A stretch of 64,000 nt of DNA, taken from assembly GCA_050313895.1 (NCBI GenBank), contig JBNPMI010000002.1; one strand, written 5' to 3'. Of the stretch, positions 16,112 to 25,400 are shown one piece after another. Source of the DNA: JALFST01 sp022779285. GTDB lineage: Bacteria > Bacillota > Clostridia > Tissierellales > Peptoniphilaceae. The notes beneath the pieces are model-generated. The model did not search any database. It had not been told where the DNA came from and saw nothing but the letters and a program-made list of their open reading frames with translations. The position numbers and the translations under genes are program-made. Each line of letters starts with the position of its first letter. Within the stretch, counting starts at the first letter, position 1.

Positions 16112-17563
16112 ATGGCAAAAAAAAAGAAAAAAATGGTGGAGGTGTTGATTGAGGAGATGGATTTTCCAAATCGGACCTCGGGTTGTATTTTAGAGGGAGC
16201 ACCCTTTGATCCGATTGATCATATGCTGGAGATTGAACCGGATCGGCGAAAACTGGCCCATGGGGCGCCGATCACTACGAAGGGCGGAATTCCCGGACAG
16301 ATTTGGCATGCTCAGGTGAAAAGGACGCGAGGAGAAAAGAAGGAGGTCATACTCCGACAGCTGCTGGAGAGATCTCCCTTGGAAAAGCATTGGGGATGTC
16401 CGAATGTTGAGCGCTGCGGAGGGTGTACCTATCAGACGCTTTCTTATGATATGGAACACTTTTTTAAGGGCGCTCAGATGAAAAAGCTCTACGAGGAGGC
16501 GGGGATTACGAATATGGTTCCGCTTCGCCGCTCGCCGATCCATACGGGATACCGAAACAAGATGGAATATTCTTTTGGAGATCAGGTTCAGGATGGAGAG
16601 CTGACATTAGGTCTGCATCGCCCGGGTCGTTTTTATGAAATTGTACCGACGCCGCGATGTCGCATCGTTCCGGAGGATTTTAACCGTATACGGGCGGAAG
16701 TGGAGGCTTTTGGACGAGAATTGGGACTTTCCTACTATCACAAGGGTCGTCATAGCGGATTTTTGAGACATTTGGTTGTACGTGCTTCGCTCACAGCTCG
16801 GCAGCTTATGGTCAATCTGGTGACAACATCAGACGATGATATGCAGGCGAAGGATTGGAAGCTTTTCATAGCACGTCTCAGAGCTTTACCCTTGGAGTTT
16901 TCTCTTGTATCCGTTTTTCATACGACCAATGATTCGGTTTCGGATGCCGTGATTCCGGAAAAGCTTGAGCTTCTATACGGTCAGGATTATCTCGAAGAGA
17001 AGCTTTTCGATCTGACCTTCCGGGTGGGTCCTTTCTCTTTTTTTCAGCCGAATGTCCCGGGGGCCGAGAATCTTTATGCGAGGGCTGTTGAGCTGGCAGG
17101 CGATTTGCAGGGAAAGACGGTTTATGACCTGTATTCGGGAACCGGCACTCTGGCGCAGATTATGGCAAAGCATGCACAGCGTGTCGTGGGTGTGGAAATC
17201 GTGGAAGAGGCGGTAGAGCATGCCAGAAAGTCCGCTGAGCTGAATCATCTTCCCAACTGCAGCTTCCGTGCGGCGGATGTCTATGAGGAGCTGACACGTC
17301 TGGCGGAAACAAGAGATTATCCGGATGTAGTCATGCTGGATCCTCCACGGGAGGGCGTGAATCCGAAGGCGATAGAGCATATCCTGGCGGCGAAACCGGA
17401 GCGTATTGTATATATTTCCTGTAATCCGCTTACCCATGTGCGGGATCTCCGGCTCTTTCGGCAAGGCGGATATCAGGTAAAGAGCGTGGAAGCCTTTGAT
17501 CAGTTTCCGCGAACGAAGCATGTGGAGACGGTGGTATTGATGTCAAGGGTCGAAGGAAAATAG
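16112..17563 (+). CDS. rlmD: 23S rRNA (uracil-C5)-methyltransferase, RlmD family
   Basis: RumA/RlmD enzymes make 5-methyluridine in 23S rRNA with SAM and usually carry a 4Fe-4S cluster. The cluster motif GCPNVERCGGCTYQ (Cx5CxxC) is present with a later Cys in TPRCRIV. The SAM motif is YDLYSGTGTLAQIMA, followed by MLDPPREG and the nucleophile in YISCNPLTHVRDL. The N-terminus is Lys-rich (AKKKKKM) and then TRAM-like. 483 residues is normal. The exact uridine target (U1939, U747 or both) is not decided by sequence alone. It is the last core gene before the mobile region. Confidence 0.88.
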   Translation: MAKKKKKMVEVLIEEMDFPNRTSGCILEGAPFDPIDHMLEIEPDRRKLAHGAPITTKGGIPGQIWHAQVKRTRGEKKEVILRQLLERSPLEKHWGCPNVERCGGCTYQTLSYDMEHFFKGAQMKKLYEEAGITNMVPLRRSPIHTGYRNKMEYSFGDQVQDGELTLGLHRPGRFYEIVPTPRCRIVPEDFNRIRAEVEAFGRELGLSYYHKGRHSGFLRHLVVRASLTARQLMVNLVTTSDDDMQAKDWKLFIARLRALPLEFSLVSVFHTTNDSVSDAVIPEKLELLYGQDYLEEKLFDLTFRVGPFSFFQPNVPGAENLYARAVELAGDLQGKTVYDLYSGTGTLAQIMAKHAQRVVGVEIVEEAVEHARKSAELNHLPNCSFRAADVYEELTRLAETRDYPDVVMLDPPREGVNPKAIEHILAAKPERIVYISCNPLTHVRDLRLFRQGGYQVKSVEAFDQFPRTKHVETVVLMSRVEGK

Positions 17564-17714
17564 CCGAGAAAGCCCGCTAATACTGCGGTTTTCGGGCAAT
17601 AGGGCAAATTTAGCATCGGGCAGGACAAACGCTTCTCGGTAACTTATCCGGTGACTTATAGAATAAATGCGAAGATAGCTCATTCCTATTTTTCGCAGAA
17701 AGAAAAAGACATGA

Positions 17715-17760
17715 AGAATGCGATGAATAGTGAATGCTATTTCCCGCATTCTTTTTTTAT
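17715..17760 (+). terminator. Terminator downstream of rlmD
   Basis: AGAATGCG (17715-17722) pairs with CGCATTCT (17745-17752), followed by seven Ts. The remaining 17564-17844 interval shows no other gene. Confidence 0.75.
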
Positions 17761-17844
17761 GAAAGAAGGCGGAAAGGGAGAGAAGCTACAATCTTTTTTC
17801 CGTCATGAACCTTGAAAATGGAATAGACTTAGTATAAAGGCCGA

Positions 17845-19015
17845 TTGTAAAATGAACTTGCGCATATAACAACAAAATAAAAAGAACCCATGGCAGGTTC
17901 CCTGTTAGAATGTAATCACGACAAAACATCAACGAGGAGGAGCCATGGATTCACTACATTCTACCAACTTCATGCAGTCTCGTAAGGGCAAGCATTTGAG
18001 TTATGAGGAGCGCGTCACGATTCAGCTGAGACTTCAGGATGGATATTCTGCCAATGCGATTGCCAAGGAGCTTCATCGTTCCCCCAATACCATTCGCAAT
18101 GAAGTAAAACGAGGCACGGTATTGCTTTACCGCGGTTCTGTTGAGCGTTACAAGGCTGATGTTGGTCAGGAAAGTTATCAAGCTCATCGCAGTAATTGTG
18201 GCCGTCACTACCGTTGCCTGATGGTTGAAGAATTCATCGATTATGTAAAGAAGCACTTCAAAAAAGATGGCTGGTCTTTAGATGCCTGTCGTGGTCGTGC
18301 TCTGCGCAGCGGTGATTTCAATGCTTTGAATAGTGTTTGCACGAAGACGCTTTACAATTATGTTTCTCTGGGCTTTCCTGGAATTAAGAGTGTAGATCTG
18401 CCGCAGCGACTACGTCGAAGTCCTAAAAAGCGGATGAATCGTGAGAATAAGAAGAAGCTAGGACGCAGTATTGAAGAACGAGATCCAAGTATACAAACAA
18501 GGCAAGATTTTGGTCACTGGGAAGGTGATTGAGTCCTTGGAAAATCCTCTAAGGATAAAGCGCTACATGTGCTATTGGAGCGCAAAAGCCGCGTTTATCT
18601 TGCTATGCCTATTTCCTCCAAAAAAGCTGAGGAAGTTACGAAGGTGTGGCAGGGGATTCTCCAAAATCTTGGCACTCACTTTAACGATGTGTTCAAAACG
18701 CTAACGCTGGATAATGGCGCAGAATTCAGTGAAATGACAAATCTCGAGAGCATCTCGGATACTCTCGTCTATTTTGCTCATCCATATTCTCCGCAAGAAA
18801 AAGGCGCCATTGAAAATGCGAACGGCTTGTTGCGGCGCCTGCTCCCCCGGGGGAGCAGGGTTGATACCCTCACCACAGAGCAAATAGAGTCTATGATGAA
18901 CTGGATGAATAACCTGCCACGCAAATCTCTTCATTACCAAACGCCATTGGAAGTGTTTCAACACGAATTGCAAGATGTTTGGGAGAGTTGTTAGATGCGC
19001 AACTTATTATTGCAA
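17845..19015 (+). mobile_element. IS30-family insertion sequence, inactivated
   Basis: The ends are 29-bp imperfect inverted repeats: 17845-17873 and 18987-19015, matching at 23 of 29 positions, with GTTGTTA and ATGCGCAA conserved in the right end. The right repeat overlaps the transposase stop, as is common in this family. The element is about 1.17 kb. It forms the left border of the defence island. Confidence 0.8.
17945..18994 (+). pseudogene. IS30-family transposase with in-frame TGA
   Basis: The N-terminal helix-turn-helix (LSYEERVTIQLRLQDGYSAN, then IAKELHRSPNTIRNEVKRGT) and the start of the DDE core (DFGHWEGD) are followed at 18530-18532 by TGA; the same frame then resumes (VLGKSSKDKALHVLLERKSR, LTLDNGAEFSE, FAHPYSPQEKGAIENANGLLRR). 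Homologues have Thr-Val-Ile-Gly at this place, so a Thr-like codon seems replaced by the stop. Total length without the stop would be 349 residues, the normal size. TGA ends ordinary genes here, so this is a nonsense mutation. Confidence 0.88.
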
Positions 19016-19084
19016 TTCGGGTTAGAAAAATCTTTGCATTTGGGGTTGACATTTACACACGCGTCCTTAACGCAAATATTTAGT

Positions 19085-19113
19085 TTGACTTTTGAACGTG
19101 ATCGTGCTATACT
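19085..19113 (+). promoter_or_regulatory. Sigma-A promoter of the ABC-3C module
   Basis: TTGACT (19085-19090) and TATACT (19108-19113) have a 17-base spacer, a near-consensus vegetative promoter. It lies between the IS30 end and the first defence gene, leaving a leader of about 130 bases. Confidence 0.8.
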
Positions 19114-19199
19114 AAATTGGTCGTCTTATGCGTGGCACGACTCCGCTTTTGAAGTCGCTTTTAATATACGAAATCAGATTTTTGATCTGGGGATAGTTT

Positions 19200-19235
19200 G
19201 GTACGGCATGGTACGGCATGGTACGGCGTGGTACG
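19200..19235 (+). repeat. Tandem 10-bp repeat in the module leader
   Basis: The unit GGTACGGCAT is repeated about 3.5 times (third copy GGTACGGCGT, then GGTACG). It lies in the 5' leader about 17 bases before the ATG, between promoter and gene. GTAC is palindromic, and the phase of 10 matches one DNA turn, so an operator array or a slippage-prone leader are both possible. Confidence 0.7.
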
Positions 19236-19251
19236 AAAGTTGTGAGGAGGG

Positions 19252-20265
19252 ATGGCATTGGAATTCAAAACCTTGTTTCAGATTTTGAAGAAGCATCTGG
19301 CTGATGGCTATGATGTGCCACAAAAACTCGCGCAGACTATTGTCTATAGACTCACTCCGGAGAACACAATTGACAGCATCAATAGCCACGGTGAAACACA
19401 GCGGCGACTGCTTGCAGAGGATTTGAAAGGCTATGATCCGGATATCAATGCAAACAATGTTGCCGAGAAGGTTGCTGGTTGGCTGGTTGAAATCGTTCAG
19501 ATCTTGGCCGGACTTGTCCCGCAGGACAAACTGACGAAGCAGAAACAGCAACAACTTGATGCACAATTGAAAAGCAAGTACGGCGACTATCTGCTTGCCG
19601 AGGAGGAAAACCACTGTGCTTTCCCTAGCTGCGGTCGAGAACTTGTTCTGACGAAGGACGGCAGTATCTCCTACGCATACGAGGTGAGCCTGATTGATAA
19701 AGCCGCACCGGCGACTCCCAATAATCTTCTGGCGATGTGTCCGCAGTGTCATGCGACATATCTTCTTGACTCCAACAAAAAGTTGTGCAAGGAGTTGCAG
19801 GAGACGAAGAAGGTTCTGGCGACGCACAGGCAGAACGTGCATATGTTGGATGATCTCCCTTTGGAAAAGGGAATCGTTAGTGTGATAACGAGAATTGCTA
19901 AACTCAATGAGAGGGATCTTGAAGATGCATCGCTTGACCCCAAGGAAATAAAACAGAAACTCGATCCAGCGAAGGACACGGCTATCTACTACGCAGTGAA
20001 CAATTATGTCGGCGTTTACTTTGTACGGATCAGGGAAATCATGATGAATCTTGATAAGCGCAGCGTCATTGACTATGAAGAAATCCAAGATCAGATGCAT
20101 GCGCTGTACCGTCGGTTGAAGAAGGCGAAGAAAACTCGTCTTGAAATATTTAACGAGATAACGAACAAGGTACATCGCGTCTCGCTGCAGGATGAAATCT
20201 ACTGCCAGATTGTGGTTGCCTACTTCGTTCAAAGCTGTGAGGTGTTTGATGCAATTACCAAATAA
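19252..20265 (+). CDS. ABC-3C/Lamassu-like effector with HNH-like zinc domain
   Basis: The 337-residue protein starts the three-gene ABC-3C set. Residues about 121-165 hold an HNH-like zinc cluster: HCAFPSCGRELV, then NNLLAMCPQCHATYLL. The first HNH His, expected near EVSLID, is not obvious, so nuclease activity is uncertain. The C-terminal about 140 residues (from LPLEKGIVSVITRIAK) look like the ABC-3C C-terminal domain that contacts the ATPase. In Lamassu/ABC-3C systems the SMC-like ATPase senses invader DNA and releases such an effector. GAGGAGG lies very close to ATG 19252; TTG 19258 is an alternative start. Confidence 0.75.
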   Translation: MALEFKTLFQILKKHLADGYDVPQKLAQTIVYRLTPENTIDSINSHGETQRRLLAEDLKGYDPDINANNVAEKVAGWLVEIVQILAGLVPQDKLTKQKQQQLDAQLKSKYGDYLLAEEENHCAFPSCGRELVLTKDGSISYAYEVSLIDKAAPATPNNLLAMCPQCHATYLLDSNKKLCKELQETKKVLATHRQNVHMLDDLPLEKGIVSVITRIAKLNERDLEDASLDPKEIKQKLDPAKDTAIYYAVNNYVGVYFVRIREIMMNLDKRSVIDYEEIQDQMHALYRRLKKAKKTRLEIFNEITNKVHRVSLQDEIYCQIVVAYFVQSCEVFDAITK

Positions 20266-20479
20266 GCTCTATTCATATGAAGAAAGCACCCTGGCTTTGC
20301 TGCCGAGGGTGCTGAATGAAATAGGGAACGGGCCGATCTCCGTAGGAGAGCTATATCTGTCGATGAAGGGGATCCTTAAGGATCCTACGGATTTTCTATC
20401 TGCAATGGATTGCCTCTATGCTCTGCGTGCTATAGACATGAATGATGACGGGGAGGTTTTCATATGCTTAAAGAAATGA
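20249..20479 (+). CDS. ABC-3C middle component
   Basis: A 76-residue acidic protein starting MQLPNKLYSYEESTLALLPR. ATG 20249 follows GAGGTG and overlaps the upstream gene by 17 bases; its end overlaps the ATPase gene by 16. Size, the PNK(L)YSYEES opening and the place between effector and DUF2326 ATPase fit the small middle components of ABC-3C systems (MC6-like). It probably links effector and ATPase. Confidence 0.68.
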   Translation: MQLPNKLYSYEESTLALLPRVLNEIGNGPISVGELYLSMKGILKDPTDFLSAMDCLYALRAIDMNDDGEVFICLKK

Positions 20480-22116
20480 GATCCCCAGTTTTCAGGAAAG
20501 ACGGTAAGGAAAGACCACCAATAGTTTTCCACAAGGGATTGAATGTTGTCCTTGAAATGGAAAACGGCAAGAATTCAATAGGAAAGTCCTCTGCAATGCA
20601 GGCTATCGACTTTGTGTTCGGTGGAAGCACATATATCAAAGGTGATGGCGTAAAGCATGTGGGACACCATACTATTTTCTTCACTTTTGAATTTGACGGG
20701 CAGGAATACCGCTTTGCAAGAAATACTGGAGATCCGGACATCATTCAAGTGTGTACAGACGGGTATGCCCTGACCGGAGAGACGAAAGGCAAAAGCGAAT
20801 TTGTTGAGTGGCTTAAAGAAAAATATGGCATTGACTATCCCGGCTTGTTTTTCCGGTCCACACTGAGTAGTTTCTTTCGGATGCATGGAAAAAGTAATGT
20901 GAGTGCCCAAGAGACTCCGCTGTATGGTGTGCGCGGTGACAGTATGCAGAAATCTTTGGACCGGCTTGTTAAGCTTTTCGACAGGTATAAGGATATCGAG
21001 GCTTTCAATGCCAAGCTGAAGGAGCAGGATGATAAGCTCTCTGCATACAGGGCTGCACAGAAGTATCAGTTTGTCTCTGACCTCGTAGGCGGCGATAAAC
21101 AATATGAAGCAAATGCAGCCAAGATTCGCTCCTTGCAGGAGGAACTTGAAAATCTCACTTCTGAGCAGGTGGAGGTGCATTCCGAGGAGGATATTGAAAA
21201 ACAGCAGCAGAAGGCCGAGCTCCATGGACGTAGGCTGAAAATTGAAATGCAAATCGAGGCACAGCAGCGACGGTTGAAGCTTCTCGAAATGAGCCTCGAA
21301 TATGGCCTATATCCGTCCCAAGCGGATCTGGAATCACTGCAGGAGTTCTTCCCTGATGTGAACATTCGGAAACTCTACGAGGTGGAGAACTATCATCAGA
21401 AGCTCGATAGGATTCTCGATGACCAGTTTGAAAGTGAAAGGCAGGCTGTCTTTGTTGAAATCGAGGATCTGGAAGAACAGCGAAAAGAAGTCAACGCGCA
21501 GATAAAGGCTCTCGGATTTGTGGGAAACATCTCTAAGGAGTTTCTGGACAGACATTCGGAGTTGAAGGGAACCATTGATGCGCTGAAAACTCAGAATGAA
21601 TCGTACTTGACGCTTCGTGATTTGAAGGAAGCCAAAAAGCTCGCGAACGATCAGCTGAAAAACGCCATTCACCAGATCCTGACAGATATCGAACAGACTA
21701 TCAACGCAAAGATGGCCGAGTACAACAGCACGCTGTATGCGGAGCACCATAATCCGCCGAAGTTGACAATCAAGGAGTACAACAGCTTTACGTTTGAAAC
21801 CAAAGGAGACGACGGAACAGCATCCGCTTACAAGGGAATGATCATATATGACCTTGCCATATTGAACACTACGGGACTGCCAGCAATCGCACATGATTCC
21901 CTCTTGTATGGTGATCTTGGATTCAAACTGGTAGAGGGAATCATGAAGCTCTACATGCAGAATAATAAACAGGTGTTCATCTCATTTGACAAGCAGGAGG
22001 CGCATACTCCTGAAACGCAGCGGATACTTGAAGACCATACAGTCATAAGGTTATCTGATGGAACCAGAAAGCTATACGGACAGTCATGGGATACAGAGAC
22101 AGAGGATGAGTCATGA
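20464..22116 (+). CDS. DUF2326 SMC-like ABC ATPase of ABC-3C/Lamassu-like module
   Basis: The Walker A loop is GKNSIGKSS (35-43, K41), in an N-terminal half-ABC ATPase lobe. The middle (about 170-400) is charged and predicted coiled coil, as in SMC/Rad50 proteins. The C-terminal lobe is DUF2326-like (GMIIYDLAILNTTGLPAIAHDS, where the D/H signature replaces a classic Walker B, and QVFISFDKQEA). Such ATPases are the DNA-sensing part of Lamassu/ABC-3C defence. 550 residues is normal. The gene overlaps both neighbours, so the set is one operon. Confidence 0.85.
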   Translation: MLKEMRSPVFRKDGKERPPIVFHKGLNVVLEMENGKNSIGKSSAMQAIDFVFGGSTYIKGDGVKHVGHHTIFFTFEFDGQEYRFARNTGDPDIIQVCTDGYALTGETKGKSEFVEWLKEKYGIDYPGLFFRSTLSSFFRMHGKSNVSAQETPLYGVRGDSMQKSLDRLVKLFDRYKDIEAFNAKLKEQDDKLSAYRAAQKYQFVSDLVGGDKQYEANAAKIRSLQEELENLTSEQVEVHSEEDIEKQQQKAELHGRRLKIEMQIEAQQRRLKLLEMSLEYGLYPSQADLESLQEFFPDVNIRKLYEVENYHQKLDRILDDQFESERQAVFVEIEDLEEQRKEVNAQIKALGFVGNISKEFLDRHSELKGTIDALKTQNESYLTLRDLKEAKKLANDQLKNAIHQILTDIEQTINAKMAEYNSTLYAEHHNPPKLTIKEYNSFTFETKGDDGTASAYKGMIIYDLAILNTTGLPAIAHDSLLYGDLGFKLVEGIMKLYMQNNKQVFISFDKQEAHTPETQRILEDHTVIRLSDGTRKLYGQSWDTETEDES

Positions 22117-22397
22117 AGAGAAAAATGAGCTATAAGAAACTGTGGAAGTTGCTGATTGATAGAGATATGAAGAAAACAGACCTTAGAACAGGAGCGGGTA
22201 TCAGTTCGTCTTCTCTCGCTAAGCTCAGCAAGGATGAAAATGTCACGACAGATGTTTTGCTGCGGATATGTAACTCGTTGGATGTAGATTTGAATGATAT
22301 AGCAGAAACTGTGCCTGAAGGCGAAACAGTTTTAGAAGTAAAAGTTGAGAAACGTAGGCGAACGGCAACAAAACAACATAGGATCGAAAGAACCTAA
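22113..22397 (+). CDS. XRE-family regulator
   Basis: A 94-residue protein with a Cro/C1 helix-turn-helix (KKTDLRTGAGISSSSLAKLS, then NVTTDVLLRICNSLDVDLND) and a basic tail. ATG 22113 overlaps the ATPase stop (ATGA); ATG 22125 is an alternative. This compact type, with little beyond the HTH, is a common controller of defence or toxin operons. It sits between the two defence modules and could act on either. Confidence 0.82.
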   Translation: MKRKMSYKKLWKLLIDRDMKKTDLRTGAGISSSSLAKLSKDENVTTDVLLRICNSLDVDLNDIAETVPEGETVLEVKVEKRRRTATKQHRIERT

Positions 22398-22496
22398 TGT
22401 GGATAGGATAGAGATTTTAATTCGCATGCACAAAATGGCTTATAAATCAGCTTTCTAATTTAAGTTGATATTACATAGAGAAGAGGATACTTGCAG

Positions 22497-25400
22497 ATGC
22501 TTAATAGGGAAATTCCCTTTAGACCAAAGCTTGAGGGCGATTTTCGGATTCGGTTTTACAATGCTGTATCAAGCATTACCGAACAGACTTCGCTTTTTGA
22601 AATCGAGCAAATAGCTAACGATGAAATAAGGTGGGTGCAGGATGAGTGCACCTATAATTTGGAGCAAAGAAAAAAATATAGAGCAATCTGGATGCTTTTC
22701 CGTGATTTAACGAGAGCATCCTGGAAAGCATGCTACAGAGACGGCGTTTTATATATGAGCTTACCTAACCTGAATGGGGCCAATTTCCACGACAGTTCAT
22801 CTCCTGAGGTAAAAAGCTTATTGAGGAAATGGATGAGCGAAAGCCGCCACGAGCGCTTGGTTTCATATACTGATTTTATTCAACGGATGGAGCGAAAGAA
22901 TTCAAGCGGACATAGCATAGATGAACTCATTGCTGATGGACAAGAATTAAGCAATAGAATAAGGAAAGCAAAAGATGGAGCTATTGATGTTTCTGAGGCA
23001 GTAAAACCATATTTACAGCTAGTTGTTGAGAATGAAAGAGATGAGTATACAGGCATAAAGACATCTGAAATATGGAGATATTTTCGCCTTACGTGGTCAA
23101 CACCTGCAGAAACCACACCTGGAAGAACTATGCAATATCTTATCAGAGACGCAGCTCATCCCATGCATGCAGTTATGGGGATTGCTTCTCTTGAGAACTG
23201 TGCGGTTCAGATTACATGCCGCGATGATTTCATTGGGTGGAATCAGAAGGCTTTTATTGATCGAATTATAAAGTTGGACTCCGAACAGGCACGTGCTGAA
23301 TTTGACAGACTTTTGAATTACATAGAAGTTGGCATTTCAGGGATTGATTATGAGGAACTTTGTACACAGGCAACGGTAGATAATCCGACGGATGAGGATA
23401 TACAGCAACTGCTCGATATTGCCACAAGTGCTGAGCAGCGTAGGCAGGAGTTACTAAAAGAAGGTGTAATTGACGGTATAGATGAGGAAGATAAAAGCGA
23501 TCTAGGGAGCATTTCAAAAGAAACTGAGGATGCGCTTTACAGAAGAAAAAGAGCTGAGCAGCTAGGACGGCTTTTGATGGCAAAAAAAGAGCTTTTAGCT
23601 GTTTATAGATCTGAGAATTTTAATTCGATTTGGGTAGATTTCTGCAATAGCGAGGCGGGGAATTCCTCTATAAGAACAGCTTTGGTTGCTCAAAAGACTC
23701 AACACATCGGGTCAAGCTTAATGGAACTGAATGTTTGCGGTGCTATACCGCCATATAATGAGATCCTTGGGGGAAAACTTGTCGCGCTACTGGCATTATC
23801 TCCACAGGTAATACACGATTATAAGGAACGCTATTCAAATAAGGCTAGTATGATTGCAAGCCGACTTAAAGGTAAGGATGTCGTTCGCCCTGCTGATTTG
23901 GTGTATGTGGGAACTACATCCTTGTACTATGTTGGTTCAAGTCAATACAACAGATTAAAAATACCCGGAAGCATATTTAATGACGACTATGATGTTGTAT
24001 GGAAAAAGCTTGGTATGACAATTGGCTACGGCACGATGCATATTAGTAAGGCCACAACACTTAGCCTTACTGAGGCAACAAGCGACGGTTTTACTCGTAT
24101 TAATCATGTATTTGGTGAAGGCGCAAGTCCTAAGATGCGCCTTTTGACGATGGCAATTCGTGAGTTACTAGAGTCAACAAATGAGGACTCAAAGGATTTT
24201 TCGAAGCATGCCATGTCTCGAATTGTTTATGGTGCTTGTTTAGCCAAAAATACAGTGCAGTACTTAATGGGTGAAGCAGATAAACCTGATTATTACACTG
24301 ATGTATCAAAATATCAGGAAGGGACACAAAAAATAATAGATTACTGGACAAACCGATGGCTGAAAAGTAGATTGAATTTTGAACCGATTCACCAGAGAAT
24401 CTGTGATTTTGATAAAAAAAGCTTGATGGTTGGATACCAGATTAATGACGATGAAAGATGGAAATTTGAGAAGCTCGAGGAGGTGCCACAAATGCCAGCT
24501 AATGATGAGAATAAGGTTGGGCTGCAGTTTGTCCGTGATTTCTATAGAGGAATGAGCGCCTATGCAGATCATACCGACCCAAAGCTCCTCACTGGAATTC
24601 ATCTAAAGACAAAATTAGATGATGCTGTCCTTAATGCCGCAAGGTCTGGAAAAGATGTTGTTCTCACAGGAAATCCAGGAGATGGGAAAACACACATTAT
24701 CCGCATGCTGAAGGGCGAAATAGAGAAACTGACTGTTCCGATGGTAATCGAACTTGATGCGAGTACTCTATCTGACGAAGAAATATATTCTCATTGGAAG
24801 CAAGCTCATAAGGATGGCAAGGCGTTTATCATAGCAATAAATGCTGCGGTTCTTTATTCGGTTTATAAAAATTATCCCACGTTTGAACCTGTTAAAAATG
24901 CATATGGGCAAATGGCGGATGCGATAGTCTTTCACAAAAAAGATATCGCTACAAGTCCGCTTGTCGTATTTGATCTTAGTAAACGAGAGGCGCTCACGCC
25001 TGAAATACTTAATCAGGCCATCCTTAAAATGACGGATGAAAGCCACTATAGCGAGTGCAGGTCCTGTCCACTAAGATCAAATTGCGTGGTGCATAAAAAC
25101 CGAGCACTGCTGAGGAATGATCTTTTCCAGCAAAGGCTTGGCTTAGTATTAGAGCGAGTTTCGCTCAGAGGATATCATGCAACTATTCGAGAAATTCAAA
25201 GCTTCATTTCTTATTTGATTTTCGGTGATAGAAGTTGTAAGCAACTGAACCAAACTGCGGGGAATAGTGAATACGACCTTGTTAACCTCATATATTCAGG
25301 TAAAGGCGCGTTGTTTGACGAGATTGGAAAGGCTATTGATCCTGTCAATATTTCTCATCCTATTTGGGATGAGAGAATTCTACTAAATGACATTGATTCA

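Noticed and set aside
18530..18532. TGA in the transposase as selenocysteine or recoded codon
   Set aside because: TGA ends ordinary genes here (mnmE, parB), and transposase homologues have Thr-type residues at this place.
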